NCBI GenBank assembly: GCA_015183035.1
Contig: JACZZP010000004.1
Span: forward strand, 1,488,001 to 1,552,000
Source of the DNA: Meloidogyne chitwoodi
Taxonomy: Eukaryota; Nematoda; Chromadorea; Rhabditida; Meloidogynidae
Length of the DNA: 64,000 bases
Reading direction: 5' to 3'
Position numbers and translations under genes: made by a program. The notes beneath the pieces are model-generated. The model was not told where the DNA came from. It did not search any database and saw nothing but the letters and a program-made list of their open reading frames with translations. Shown in pieces: positions 50,101 to 61,837 of this stretch (its first letter is position 1; every line of letters starts with the position of its first letter).

Positions 50101-53100
50101 AAATTCTCTAAGACCTCCTACAAATTGTTTAATTAATAATAATACATCTGTTTGTAGCAGTTTAAGTAATAATAGTCAAAGATCTGATGGAGGATTAATA
50201 AGGTATATATTTTTATATTAATTAATTATATTTTAAGAGAATTACCAAGTAATGCAGATAAAATTTGTAAAATTTATGTTTGTGCAACTATGTGGCATGA
50301 AAGTGCTTTGGAAATGGGATGCATGTTAAAATCTATTTTTCGTTTAGATGAAGTAATAATTAATTAATATTTTTAATTTTTAAAATATATAAATTAGGAT
50401 CAATGTGCACGTAGAAATGCTCAACGTTATTTAAAAGTTTTAAATATAAATTAATTATTTAAAAAATTATTTTTTAAATTAAAGGTAGTAGATCCTGATT
50501 ATTATGAATTTGAAGCACATATTTATTTTGATGATGCTTTTGAATTAAATGAACAAAATAATCCATTACCTAATAAATTTGTTTATCAATTACTTGACAG
50601 TATAAATGAAGCTGCCTCGTTTAGTTTTTTTTTTAAATTAATTAAATATAAATTATAAATATTTATAAAAAATAATTAAAGTTCTGTACATCAAACACAA
50701 CTTCAGCTTCGATTACCTAAAATTTGTATTACCCCATATGGTGGAAGAATTAGTTATATTTTACCTGGTAGAAATAGACTTTCAATTCATCTTAAAAATA
50801 GGTAAAAATTAAATTAATTAAAATATATTTATTTTTTTTAGATTTCTTATTAGACAAAGAAAACGTTGGAGTCAAGTAATTTTTTAATTAATTTAAAAAA
50901 TAATTTTAAGGTAATGTATTTATATTTTCTTCTTGGATTTCGTCTTACTCTTCGAGTAAATGATAACAAAAGAAGAGAATTACTTGCAGAAAATACTGTT
51001 TAGTATTTTTCAAATAAATATCTGAATGTTTTAAATAAAATTAATTTTAAGTTTATACTTACATTGGATGGTGATGTTGATTTTCAGCCAGAATGTGTTC
51101 ATTTATTAGTTGATTTAATGCGCAAAAATCGTCAATTGGGTGCTGCTTGTGGTCGTATTCATCCTCGTGGTTCTGGTAAAAATATTTTTTTAATTATATT
51201 TATTTATTTTTTAAAAAGGTATAATGATTTGGTATCAAAAATTTGAATATGCTGTTGGCCATTGGTTACAAAAGGCAACTGAACATATGATTGGGTACTA
51301 AAATTAAATATTAAATTAAAATATAAAAAAAAAAGATGTGTTCTTTGTTCTCCTGGTTGCTTTTCATTATTTCGCTCATCTGCTTTAATTGATGATAATG
51401 TTGCTCGTAAATATGCTACAAAGGTTTTAAATTTTAAATAATACTTTTGTTTATATTAAATTAAAGTCAGAAAAACCTTTCCACTATGTCCAATATGATC
51501 AAGGAGAAGATCGTTGGTTATGTACTTTGCTACTTCAACGGGGATATCGGTTAAAAAAAATTATTAATTAAATTATACAAATACTATTTATATAATTTAG
51601 TTATTTATTTTTAAACAATTTTACTCAATTTATAACATTTTTAGAGTAGAATATTGTGCAGCATCAGATGCTTTAACATTTGCACCTGAAGGTTTTAAAG
51701 AATTTTTTAATCAACGTAGGCGTTGGATACCCTCTACAATGGCTAATGTAATTGATTTACTTCAAGACTATAAAAATGTTATTAAATTTAATGATTCAAT
51801 TTCAATTTGGTATATAGCCTATCAATTAGTTATGTTATTTTCTTCTGTTTTAGGACCAGGAACTATTTTTTTAATGGTAATTAATTAAAATATTATTTTA
51901 AAATATTTAATAATAGATTGTTGGAGCTATTTCTATATCTTTTAATGTTGATACTCGTTTGGCATTATTAATTGTTACAACACCTGTTATTTGTTTTTGT
52001 ATTTGTTGTTTAACTTGTAGTACTGATACACAGGTAAATATTATTATTATATATTATTTAATTATTTTATTTATTTTTTAGTTATTATTAGCTAAAATAA
52101 TTGGAGCACTTTTTGCTATGTTAATGACTGCTGTAATTGTTGGTACTTCTTTACAAATTCAAAAAGATGGAATTCTATCACCTCACTCAATATTTTTGTT
52201 TACAGTTTTGGGTAGTTGGACATTTTCAGCTCTTTTACATCCACTTGAATTTTTATGTCTTCTTCCTTGTGGACTTTATTTTTTGGCAATTCCATGCATG
52301 TTTGAATTTTTATTTTTAATAAAATTAAATTTATAATAATAATCTTATTCAATAGAAATTAATTTTAAAAAAAAACTTTTGAAGTCCCTACTCCAATAAA
52401 TTATTTGAAAAAATAATTAGAAATCTTTTTATTAATTATTAAATTAAGAATTTATTTAATTTTATTTATTTTTTAAATAATTTAAAGGTATATGTTACTT
52501 CCTATTTATTCTCTTTGTAATTTAAATACTGTCAGTTGGGGAACTCGTGAGAAGAATATTGTTACCTCTGGTTAATATTTTATAAAATAAAATATTATTA
52601 TTTTTCAGAAAAACTTAAAAATAACTCCCAATTGATAAAAGAAGATAATAATGGTTAGTTTAATATTTAATTTTTAATAAAGAAAAAATAATTTAAAGGA
52701 GAGGTTTCTTTGGGTTGTGGTAATTTCTGTCGAATTGTTTGTTGTGTACAAAATTCTGATTATTCTAATGAACCCTCTGAAGTTCGTCGTCTTGGAGAAG
52801 GTCTTCGTGTTATTGAAAGAAAATTAGATAGTCTTGATAGAAAAACTAATATTTTTCAAAATAATGAAAATAAAATAAAAAATAATGAAATAATTAAAGA
52901 AGAAAAAAATGAAGAAGAAAAAGTTAGGGAAATGGACTTTAAAGGATGGATTGAATTAAATCCTTTTAAAAAGTTTTTATTTTTTAGAATTAATTTTATA
53001 AATTATTTTTAAAGTTTTGAATTAATTGTATTAGATCCTGATGAAGAATCTTTTTGGAAAGAAATGATTGATAAATATTTAAAACCAATTTATTCAGATT

Positions 53101-54426
53101 CTCAAGAACAAGGTAATTAAATTAAAATATTTAATTAAATATTTTAAAATATAGAAAAAATTAAACAAGGACTTAATGAGCTTAGAAATACTGTGAGTGT
53201 CTTAAATACTAATTATTTTTTATTATAATTTTTTATTTTTTAAAAAAGTGTTGTTCTGCCTTTTTTATGGTTAATAGTGTATTTATTATTGTTGTTTTAA
53301 TACTTCAATTACAAAAAGATTGTTTACATATTGGTAATTTTATTTTTTAAATTAATTAATTTTTAAATTAAAAAAAAAGAATGGCCTCTTGGTCCATTAG
53401 TTAATCAAACACGTGTTCAATGTGGTGGTGGTCCTTTAGATCCTGAAGGAGAGGAATGGGTAATGAGTAGATTACAATTAGAACCAATGGGATTTGTTTT
53501 TATTGTTTTCTTTCTTATTATACTTTTTATACAGGTAAAGAAGATATTTATTTTAATTTTATTTTAAAAGTTTCTTGCCATGCTTTTTCATCGTTTTGGT
53601 ACAATTACACATATAATTGCTTCTACTGAGCTTTGCTGTTTTCAACAACCTTTTGATAAAATTAATGAAGATGAATTAGTTGCTCATAATGCTGTAGAGA
53701 TTGCAAAGTTATTATAAAAATATTAATAAAATTATTATAGAGGAATAATAATTAATTGTTTTTATTAGACCTAAGAAATGTAAAATAATATAGTAATTTA
53801 CTTATTTAAGAGAATTACAAGCAATTCGTGGCCTTGATATGTCATCAACAAATGGACAAAAACAACAACTTTTTATTCCAACAGAACAACAAATATTTAA
53901 TAATAAAAATAAATTATTTAATAATAATAATTTAAATAATCAACAACAACCATCTACATCTTCTAATTTTCCAATATTTTCAATTAATTCAAATAAAAAT
54001 CAGAAAATAAATAATAAAAAAAATAATAAATTAGATACTTTAGATGCAGCTTTTAAAAAACGTTTTTTTGCTTTATCTTCAAATAATCAACAAATAATTG
54101 GAAATAAAAGTATTGGAAAAAATTTTACATTAAGAAAACGAGCATTAAGAACAATTGAACAAAGAGGAAATGTTTAGAAATAATTTTTTTAATATTTTTT
54201 TAATTTTTAATAAATTTAGCAAAGGTTTCAAATTAATAATAATATTCCATTACCTTCTTCTGAAAGTGAGGGAGAAAATGAAGAAATTAAAAATAATAAA
54301 AAATATTATCAAAAAGCAGAAGGTCCAGCTAGATGTCATCAATTAGAAGAACTTTTTCGTAAAAATAGTAAAAAAAGAATTAAACAAATTAATGGGAAAA
54401 ATAAAAAAATTTCTTGGAATAATTAA
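47199..54426 (+). CDS. Chitin synthase
   Basis: A large multi-pass membrane glycosyltransferase (family 2) that polymerises N-acetylglucosamine from UDP-GlcNAc; in nematodes it makes eggshell or pharyngeal chitin. Over twenty-five short exons run from MANRVFFETS to the stop at 54426. The N-terminal half has several hydrophobic segments. The catalytic part shows VCATMWHES, TLDGDVDFQP (51064), QGEDRWLCTLLL (about 51500) and NQRRRWIPSTMAN (51711-51740), the donor-binding, EDRW and QRRRW motifs. A second group of membrane helices leads to PCMYMLLPIYSLCNLNTVSW. A coiled-coil segment RRLGEGLRVIERKLDSLDRK and C-terminal helices follow, then a basic Asn/Gln-rich tail. TTTTTAAACAG four bases before the ATG looks like a splice acceptor, possibly for a trans-spliced leader. 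Which of the two nematode chitin synthases it is cannot be told from sequence alone. Confidence 0.92.
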
Positions 54427-54742
54427 TTATTGAAAAATAATAAAATCTTCTTTTTTTTTAATAAATTAATTATTTCTTTTTCTTATTTAAAAAATATTTT
54501 AATAAAAGTAACAGCATTTCCTTAGTCTTTTAAATTTTATATTTTGTTTTAATAATTTTTAATTAATTAATTATTATTAAAATAAATATTTTAAAATATT
54601 TAATTAAGAAAAATAATTTAAATGAATTATTTAAATTTGTCAAAATTTATTTTAATTATCAAAATTTAATTTTTATCCAAAATTCCTTTAAACAATTAGT
54701 TATCCAACAATAATTAAATCCATTTATTTTCCTTCAATATGG

Positions 54743-55013
54743 TCAAGATCCATAAGGATAAGGATAAAGAGATGGCTGTTCTTCAGTCTTTTTTTCTTTC
54801 ATTAATTGTCCATTTATAGATTTATTATTATTATCACATTTAATATCTACACTTACAGAATTTAATGCAGAAGAAGTTTTAGTAATTTCTTTAAAAAAAT
54901 AATTTTTATAATTTAAAATTTAAATAATTTTTTTTTAATTTATAAATTGATAATCTAATTATTCTTTAACAAATTTTATTTCAAGAATAATTTTACATAC
55001 CAACTTCTGGCAT
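54743..55013 (-). CDS. Very small unknown protein
   Basis: Exon 55001-55013 encodes MPEV plus one base; exon 54743-54888 continues in phase for a total of 52 residues: Ser/Thr/Asn-rich with a single Cys and a C-terminal motif SLYPYPYGS before TGA. There is no signal peptide or membrane segment. Support is limited to phase agreement, good splice sites and the non-random C-terminus. It may be a short hypothetical protein or the end of an alternatively started transcript. Confidence 0.4.
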
Positions 55014-55537
55014 TTAATTAATTAACTATAGTTGTTTAATAAATAAATAAATATATAAAAAATCCCTAAAAAAATAAAATTTATAATTTTATCAACTTTT
55101 AATAATAAATAATAATTTATACAAAAATATTATTTATTTATATAACTTAATGTGCTCCCTCCTATAAATTATATTTAGAGCAAAATTTGTTCGGTAAAAG
55201 ATTTTATTTCTTTTAATAATTATTTAATATTATTAACATAAGGGGAAAATAAATTAATCGGAATAAAAAGAAATAAATTGTAAATGATGATGGGTTTTTT
55301 AATTATATTTATTTACCAAAATCTAGATATCAAAGTCCAAAGTACGTAATAAAAATAAATAAATAATCTTTAGTTCTTAATTAATAATAAAAGATAATCT
55401 TTTTTCTTTTTTTTTTAAAAAATATAATAAATAATCATATAAAAAACAAATTTATTCAAATATAATTTTTTATCTGATATATGTACATATTTATTAAAGT
55501 AAACAATTCATAGAACTTATTGATACATAAATATTAC
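55014..55537. other. Intergenic, no gene seen
   Basis: A+T-rich spacer with no supportable gene or repeat up to the hAT-type MITE. Confidence 0.4.
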
Positions 55538-55719
55538 CAGGGATGGGCAAAATCTGAAAATAAAAAACGAATGACGAAATACGAAATAAAAAAGCTCAAA
55601 AACACGAAATTACGAAAGTAACAAAATTACGAAATACGAAACTACCCCAAAAAATTTTTTTTAATTTCGTATTTCGTCCAAAAATACAAAAGGCGAAATA
55701 CGAAAGTTGTCCATCCCTG
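55538..55719. mobile_element. hAT-type MITE with CAGGGATGG ends
   Basis: A 182-bp stretch begins CAGGGATGGGCAA and ends TTGTCCATCCCTG, a 13-bp terminal inverted repeat with one mismatch; CAGGGATGG ends are common in hAT families. An internal inverted repeat (GACGAAATACGAAA and TTTCGTATTTCGTC) makes it strongly palindromic. The flanks (AATATTAC and ATAAATAC) agree at only five of eight positions, so the target duplication has decayed. Confidence 0.7.
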
Positions 55720-56475
55720 ATAAATACTATTATTTTATTTTTAAAAAATATTTAAAAGAAAAATTCTAAGAATAATTTATAATCTAAATATAATCATTCT
55801 TAATATTATAATTTAATCTTTTAACATTTTTTAAATTTAATTTAGGTAATTTAAACTTTCGTATTGTATATTGATCTGTTTAAAGAAATTTTAAAAATAA
55901 TAAGAGACTGATTATTTTATTGGAATATTATTTTTGAAATGAACATTTATTTTTATTTATTTAAATTTTTTATTTTAAAAATTTTATCTTTATTTATTTT
56001 TGTCGGAAATTCCGAATTAATTTTTTATATTAATTATTTATTTCTTTATTATTTTATAAACTTCGTTTTCTCTTTATAAACTTATTTTTTCTATTTATAG
56101 CTTTTGAATGGGACAATAAAAGAAAGTGCGATGGAAAGCCAGATGTGTGAAAAAGAGACTGTTAAACCCTTTATTTTTAATTTGTTGATTTTTGTATTCA
56201 CTTCACTTTACTTTTTAACTTTAACTAACTTTTTATTAAATAAAACTTTATTTTTCTTCTAAAATATCGTTTGTGTTGTTTTGGGTTTTATAATTAGAGA
56301 AGTAATACTTTTTACTTCATTTTTCAATGTTATTACATAAATAAATAACAATTTGTGTGAATATAAATAAATTGATTAATTATTTTCATATTTATATCAA
56401 TAACTGTATTTATTTTGACACAATAAGGAAATTAATTTTTTTTTTATTTTAATTTATCAAAAATTAAATTGTTTA
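55720..56475. other. Intergenic, no gene seen
   Basis: A+T-rich spacer upstream of the pseudouridine pathway gene; includes its promoter. No coding or RNA feature is supported. Confidence 0.4.
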
Positions 56476-59400
56476 ATGATTAAAAAAATACTATCTTTTA
56501 AATTAAATTATTTTTTTAATTTGAATAATAAAAATATTAGAAATTATTCTCAATCATTAAAGAATGAACAATTTTTTAAAAAGTTTTTTCATTTTGGAAA
56601 AGAAGTTCAAAATGCTTTAAATGAGGGAAGACCTATTGTAGCATTGGAAAGTGCTTTAATTACTAGTGGATTAGAATATCCTCTTAATTTAAAGTTTTTT
56701 TTAATTTTTAATTTTAATAAAGTTAAAAATAGTTTATTGGTTTTGTTACTCTTTACCAAAAAAAATTTAAAATTAAATTACCTAATAATATTATTTTTTC
56801 TTTTTAGAGTTGCTCTAAGCTTAGAAGAAATTATTCGTAGTAAAGGTGCAGTGCCTGCTACAATTACAATTTTAAATGGAAAGATTAGAGTAGGAATTGA
56901 TAAAAATGAATTAGAAAGAATTTCAGAACCTAATAATAATCAAAAATGTTCTCGAAGAGATTTAGCAAATTGTCTCATTCAAAGGGTTTTTTATTAAAAA
57001 TTTAAAAAAATCTATCAATTTAAAGAAGATTGGTGGCACAACAGTTGCTGCAACTATGTGGATTGCACATCAAGCTGGAATTAAAATTTTTAGTACTGGA
57101 GGGATTGGTGGAGTTCATAGAGGAGGAGAAAATTGTATTTTTATCTAAATTTTTAATAAATTTACTTCTTTAAAGCATTAGATATTAGTGCAGACTTAGT
57201 TGAGTTAGGATGCTGTCCCGTTGCTGTAGTTTGTGCTGGTATTAAATCAATATTAGATATTGGTCGAACATTGGAGTTTTTGGTCATTTTAATAAAAAAT
57301 AATAATATTTTTATTTATTTTACTACGAACTGGGAAATGTGTTATAAAAAGAAATTAAATAAAACTTTTATATTAATAATTTTATTTAAATTTTTTATTG
57401 CATTTCAATATTTTTTTCCTAATAATTTTCAAAATATTAGGAAACACAAGGTGTAAATATTCTTGTATTGGATAAAAAACTACACTTTCCTGGATTTTTC
57501 ACACCAAAAACAGAATTTAAAGCACTTCACTGCACTGACTCATTAGAAGAGGTAGCTGATATAATTGGTAATATTTTGATATATTTCTTTATTAAAAATT
57601 AAATAATAATTTAAAAAGCTTGTACTCAACAATTAGGTCTTAAAAAGGGAATTTTGATTGCCTGTCCAATTCCTATTGAAAATAAAGAAAAATCAGAATT
57701 AGTTGAAAAAGCCATTAATCAAGCATTGACTGAAGTTAAAAATAAAAATATTTGTGGAAAAGAAGTAACACCATTTGTACTCAAACGTATATCAGAATTA
57801 AGCGAAGAAGAGAGTTTACGTCTAAGTAAGTATTTAATAAAAAAATTAAATTTAAAAACTATTTTTTTATTAAAAAATATATAATTAAGATATTTCTTTA
57901 TTGGAAAATAATGCGAGAATTGCAGCCCAATTAGCTAATTTATATAATTCAAATTTGACATTAAATAAAGAAATAAAAGAAGATTTTAATTTATTTCCAA
58001 AACAAAAAATACAATTATTACAAAATCAAACAAAATCTTCATTAAAATTATATAAAAATAATAATATTAAAAAAGATACTAAAAAGCCAAAAATTGTAAT
58101 TACAAAAAAATAAATATATTTATTTATTTAAATAAAATTTAGTTAATTAATTTAAATTTAATTAAAGATATGTATTGGTGGTTCTATTGTTGATATAGAA
58201 GTTTTATCAAATGAAAAAAAGAAAATTTCAGAAGATTTTATTTCTTCTTATTTATCTTCAGAAATTATACAAAGGGCTGGAGGAGTTGCTCGTAATCATT
58301 CTGAAGCACTTGCTCGTCTTGGTAATGACGTTACTTTAATTTCTGCATTTGGTAGAGATTTAAATGGACAATCAGACTTTGGGGCTTCTTTTCTTTTAAA
58401 AAAGATTGAAAAATTAAAAAATTTGGTTTTTATTAATTTTTAAATAATATTTTTGATATTTTTTTAATTAAAAAAAGGATTTTTCATTTTCATTGTTTTG
58501 TAATTATTTAAATACAGCAACTTCTGTTTCAATTGGAACTTCTACAGTTAAGAGTTCTTCTTTTTCAATAAAAGTATTTTTATTTTTTAAGGACATTTTG
58601 CAAGGATTTATTTCTATTGATGAACTTTTAAATCAAATTAACTGTGAATTTGTAAATTTATTAAAATTAAATATTAAAATATATTTATTTTTAGATAGAT
58701 AAAATTTCCAGTTTATTTACTTCAACTGATTTTATCTTAATTGATGCAAATTTAAGCTCTGAAACAATCAAAAGAATTCATTATTGGGCTTATCAAGCAA
58801 ATACTAAAAGTTTTATTAATTTATTCATTAATAAATTTTTCTCCTTTTTTTAAATAGTTTGGTTAGAACCTACAAATTCTTTAAAAATACCAAAATTATT
58901 TGATGCATTAGGAGATTATCCTTTAATTAATATTGATATTTTTTCTCCTAATTTAAATGAATTAAAATCATTTTCTGAATGTTTTAGTAAAAGAACTGAA
59001 AAAAATAAAGCAAAAGAATGTAGTAATTTTATCACTCAAATAGAAGGTAATTTAAAATTATTTATAAAAAATTAAGTGACTTTAAGTTTTCTCTAAAATT
59101 TTATTCCTATTGGAAAAAGAGGATTTAATAAAAACAAATATTTTATTTTTATAGAAAATCTTTTCTCTTTATCAACAAATGATTCCTCATTTCATCAATG
59201 GCTTTCAAAAATAAAATTGCCACAAATACTTCAAACAAAAAAATATTTAATAATTACTTGTGATCGTTTTGGAGTATTATTATTTTCGCGATTAAATAAT
59301 GAATTTTCTGTTGAATTTTTAGAAGCTCCAAAAATATCTTCAGAAGATATTCGTTCAGTTTCGGGAGCTGGAGACTGGTAAGAATTTAATTCTTTTTGTT

Positions 59401-59585
59401 AAATTTAAATATGTATTTTTAGTTTTAATAGTGGATTTCTCACTGCAATTTTAAATAACATAAATTTAAAGAAAGGTCTTGAATTTAGTAGAAAATGTGC
59501 AGAATTAAGTTTACTTAGTACAGAGACAGTGCCGGATACAATTAATGAAGAATTGTTAAAGAATTTTATCATAAATTATTTATAA
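56476..59585 (+). CDS. Pseudouridine-5'-phosphate glycosidase fused to PfkB-type pseudouridine kinase
   Basis: The product degrades pseudouridine: the kinase makes pseudouridine 5'-phosphate and the glycosidase cleaves its C-C glycosidic bond to uracil and ribose 5-phosphate. The N-terminus is basic and hydrophobic, possibly a mitochondrial presequence. Glycosidase motifs: [71 protein letters not shown] and [11 protein letters not shown] Lys-rich linker (57960-58110) leads to the kinase: [47 protein letters not shown] and the PfkB signature [14 protein letters not shown], which holds the catalytic Asp. In bacteria these are two separate genes, PsuG and PsuK; the fused order glycosidase-kinase is known in some eukaryotes. 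At the first splice (56694 to 56810) LNLK joins VALSLEE in phase. Confidence 0.88.
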
Positions 59586-59674
59586 AATATTAATTGACTA
59601 AATTATCTTCTTAATATTTATTAATATCTTTATTTTTCTAGAAAACACAATATTAAAATTTTCAAAGCGTGTCA

Positions 59675-59960
59675 CCGTTTAAATGGGCCAGATACGCAGT
59701 TGAGGATGAGAGAGGAATCACAAAAAAGGATGCGACAAAAGAGGACGAAAATACATTTAAAAAAATTATTTTCAACTGATATAAAAACATTTGAAAAATT
59801 ATCCATTATTAATCTAGAATAGATAATTGCAGAAGTATGTAGTTTATCTTGTATGTTTTTTCATGAAACTTTATTTTTTTGTATTTTTGTCTCTTTTGTC
59901 GGGTCCTCAAATGTAATATCCTCAACTGCGTATCCTCATTTGTCTTATCGCCGTTTAAAT
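59675..59960. mobile_element. Non-autonomous TIR element with 10-bp flanking repeats
   Basis: A 266-bp element (59685-59950) is flanked by identical CCGTTTAAAT at 59675-59684 and 59951-59960. Its arms are inverted copies: GATACGCAGTTGAGGAT on the left and ATCCTCAACTGCGTATC on the right, with weaker matching over about 70 bp (GCGACAAAAGAGG.CGAAAATAC). The duplication length suits Mutator-like elements (about 9 bp). There is no coding sequence. Confidence 0.78.
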
Positions 59961-60170
59961 TTCATTCAAAAACATGATTTTAAGATTGTTGAATTGATGT
60001 AAAAAATAAGTTTGGACATTTTGCGAATTATACCTACGTTTCATAGTAAAAACGAATATATTCTCCTTTAAAATTTAAATAAATTTTTATTAAATATTTA
60101 TATTTTAGAAAAAATTTTATAATACATAACTAATAAATTATATTTTGTAAACTCCTGTAATTTTTGTCAA

Positions 60171-61347
60171 ATGACTAGTAGAAATAAAAATTTTAACACT
60201 AAAGGGGCTGAATATGTTTATGAATATATGCCAATGATTGGATTAGGTAACTTTAAATATTTTTTAAATAATCTATAATAAATATTTTATTAGGTACATA
60301 TCAAATTTCTAATGCCAAAACAATTTTTGCTGTTTTGGAGGCTGCTTTAGATGTTGGCTATAGATTAATAGATACTGCACAAGTATATGCAAATGAAAAA
60401 TATATTGGAAAGGCACTTAAAGAATTACTTCCAAAATATAAAATTAAAAGGTAAACAATTTATATTTAAAAAATAGAATAATTTTATAGAGAAGATTTGT
60501 TCATTACTAGTAAATTGTCGCCAAATAATCAAGGAATTAAAAATTGTCGCCAATCTGTTTTGGATTCATTAGAAAAATTACAAATGGAGTATATTGATTT
60601 ATTGCTTATTCACTGGCCTGGTACTTCTAAATTGAGAAAAAGTGATCTTAAAAATGCTTATTTGAGAGCTGAAAGTTGGAAAGAATTGGAAAAATTGCAA
60701 AGTATAAAATACTTTTTATTAAATTTTTTAGAAAAATGTCATCATTAAATTTTTAGATGAAGGTAAAATTCGTGCTATAGGAGTTTCCAATTATAATGTT
60801 AACCATTTGGAAGAATTGTTAGATCAGGCAGAAACTTTACCGGCGGTAGTTCTAACAATTACAATAAATATAATTATTTTTTGACTGAACAGGTTAATCA
60901 ATGTGAATGCCATCCACATTGGTATCAAACAGATTTGATAAAATTTTGTAGGAAAAATGGAATACACTTTCAGGTATCTTATATCAATGTAAATAAAAAT
61001 ATTGCTCAAAAATAACCTGCCAATCCAAATCTCATGCAAAAACAAATATATTTTGATATTTCTAGGCCTACAGCAGTTTTGGAAGCGAATCAAACCATCA
61101 AGATTTATTTTCAGACGAACGGATTAACAAAATGGCAATCAAATATAATTGCTCTGTACAAGATTTCCTTCTTAGTTGGGCATTGTCACAAGGAATGAGC
61201 GTACTCCCTCGAAGTAAAAATCCAGAACATGTACGTGCAAACTTTAAAGCTACTAGAATAAAGGTTTGCATTGAAGATGTAGAAACAGTAAAATTTGGAC
61301 CAAATGAAAAGATAAAATATTGTTGGGATCCTAAAGGTTTACGTTAA
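60171..61347 (+). CDS. Aldo-keto reductase
   Basis: NADPH-dependent reductase of the (beta/alpha)8-barrel family. Exons start at 60171 (MTSRNKNFN) and end at 61347. The catalytic tetrad is visible: Asp and Tyr in GYRLIDTAQVYANEKYIG, Lys in LFITSKLSPN and His in LLLIHWPGTS. Further hallmarks are YEYMPMIGLGTYQIS, IRAIGVSNYNVNHLEELL, VNQCECHPHW and SVLPRSKNPEHVRANF, the last being the cofactor phosphate-binding loop. The total of about 285 residues fits the family. The protein resembles the prostaglandin F synthase-like and bacterial diketogluconate reductase-like subgroups; the substrate cannot be inferred. No signal peptide is seen. Confidence 0.92.
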
Positions 61348-61837
61348 TAAATACATAGAATATTTTATCATTATAATATATGTTAGGTATATTTTTCTAT
61401 CATATAATTTCAAAATGTTTAATACTAATTAAAAATAAACATTAAAGTATGAAGTTTTACTGTATATAAATAAAGATCATAAAAATTGATTTTCATAACT
61501 ATGGGATTTTATTAAATCATTCTTTAATATATGAATTGGACAAATATTGATATAATTCTGAAAATAAGCACTTTTCAATAATTTATAAATCTCTTCATTT
61601 TCAACTAAACGAATTTGTCCAATCCTATATTTTATAGTGATAATAAACTATTTGTCCGTTACATTTAAAGAAAACAATAAATTAAAAAATCAAGTGAATA
61701 AATTAAAAGCTATAATCGTCAAAAACAGAACATTTCCTTTTAAAAATAAATAAATTATCAACTATGCTCAAAAATAAATAACAATTCTTAATTTAAATTT
61801 TAAAAATCTCAATATAAAATAAATTTCTTAAAATAAT
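61348..61837. other. Convergent intergenic region
   Basis: Spacer between the stop codons of the aldo-keto reductase (+) and the helicase (-). It should contain both 3' UTRs. No other feature is seen. Confidence 0.45.
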
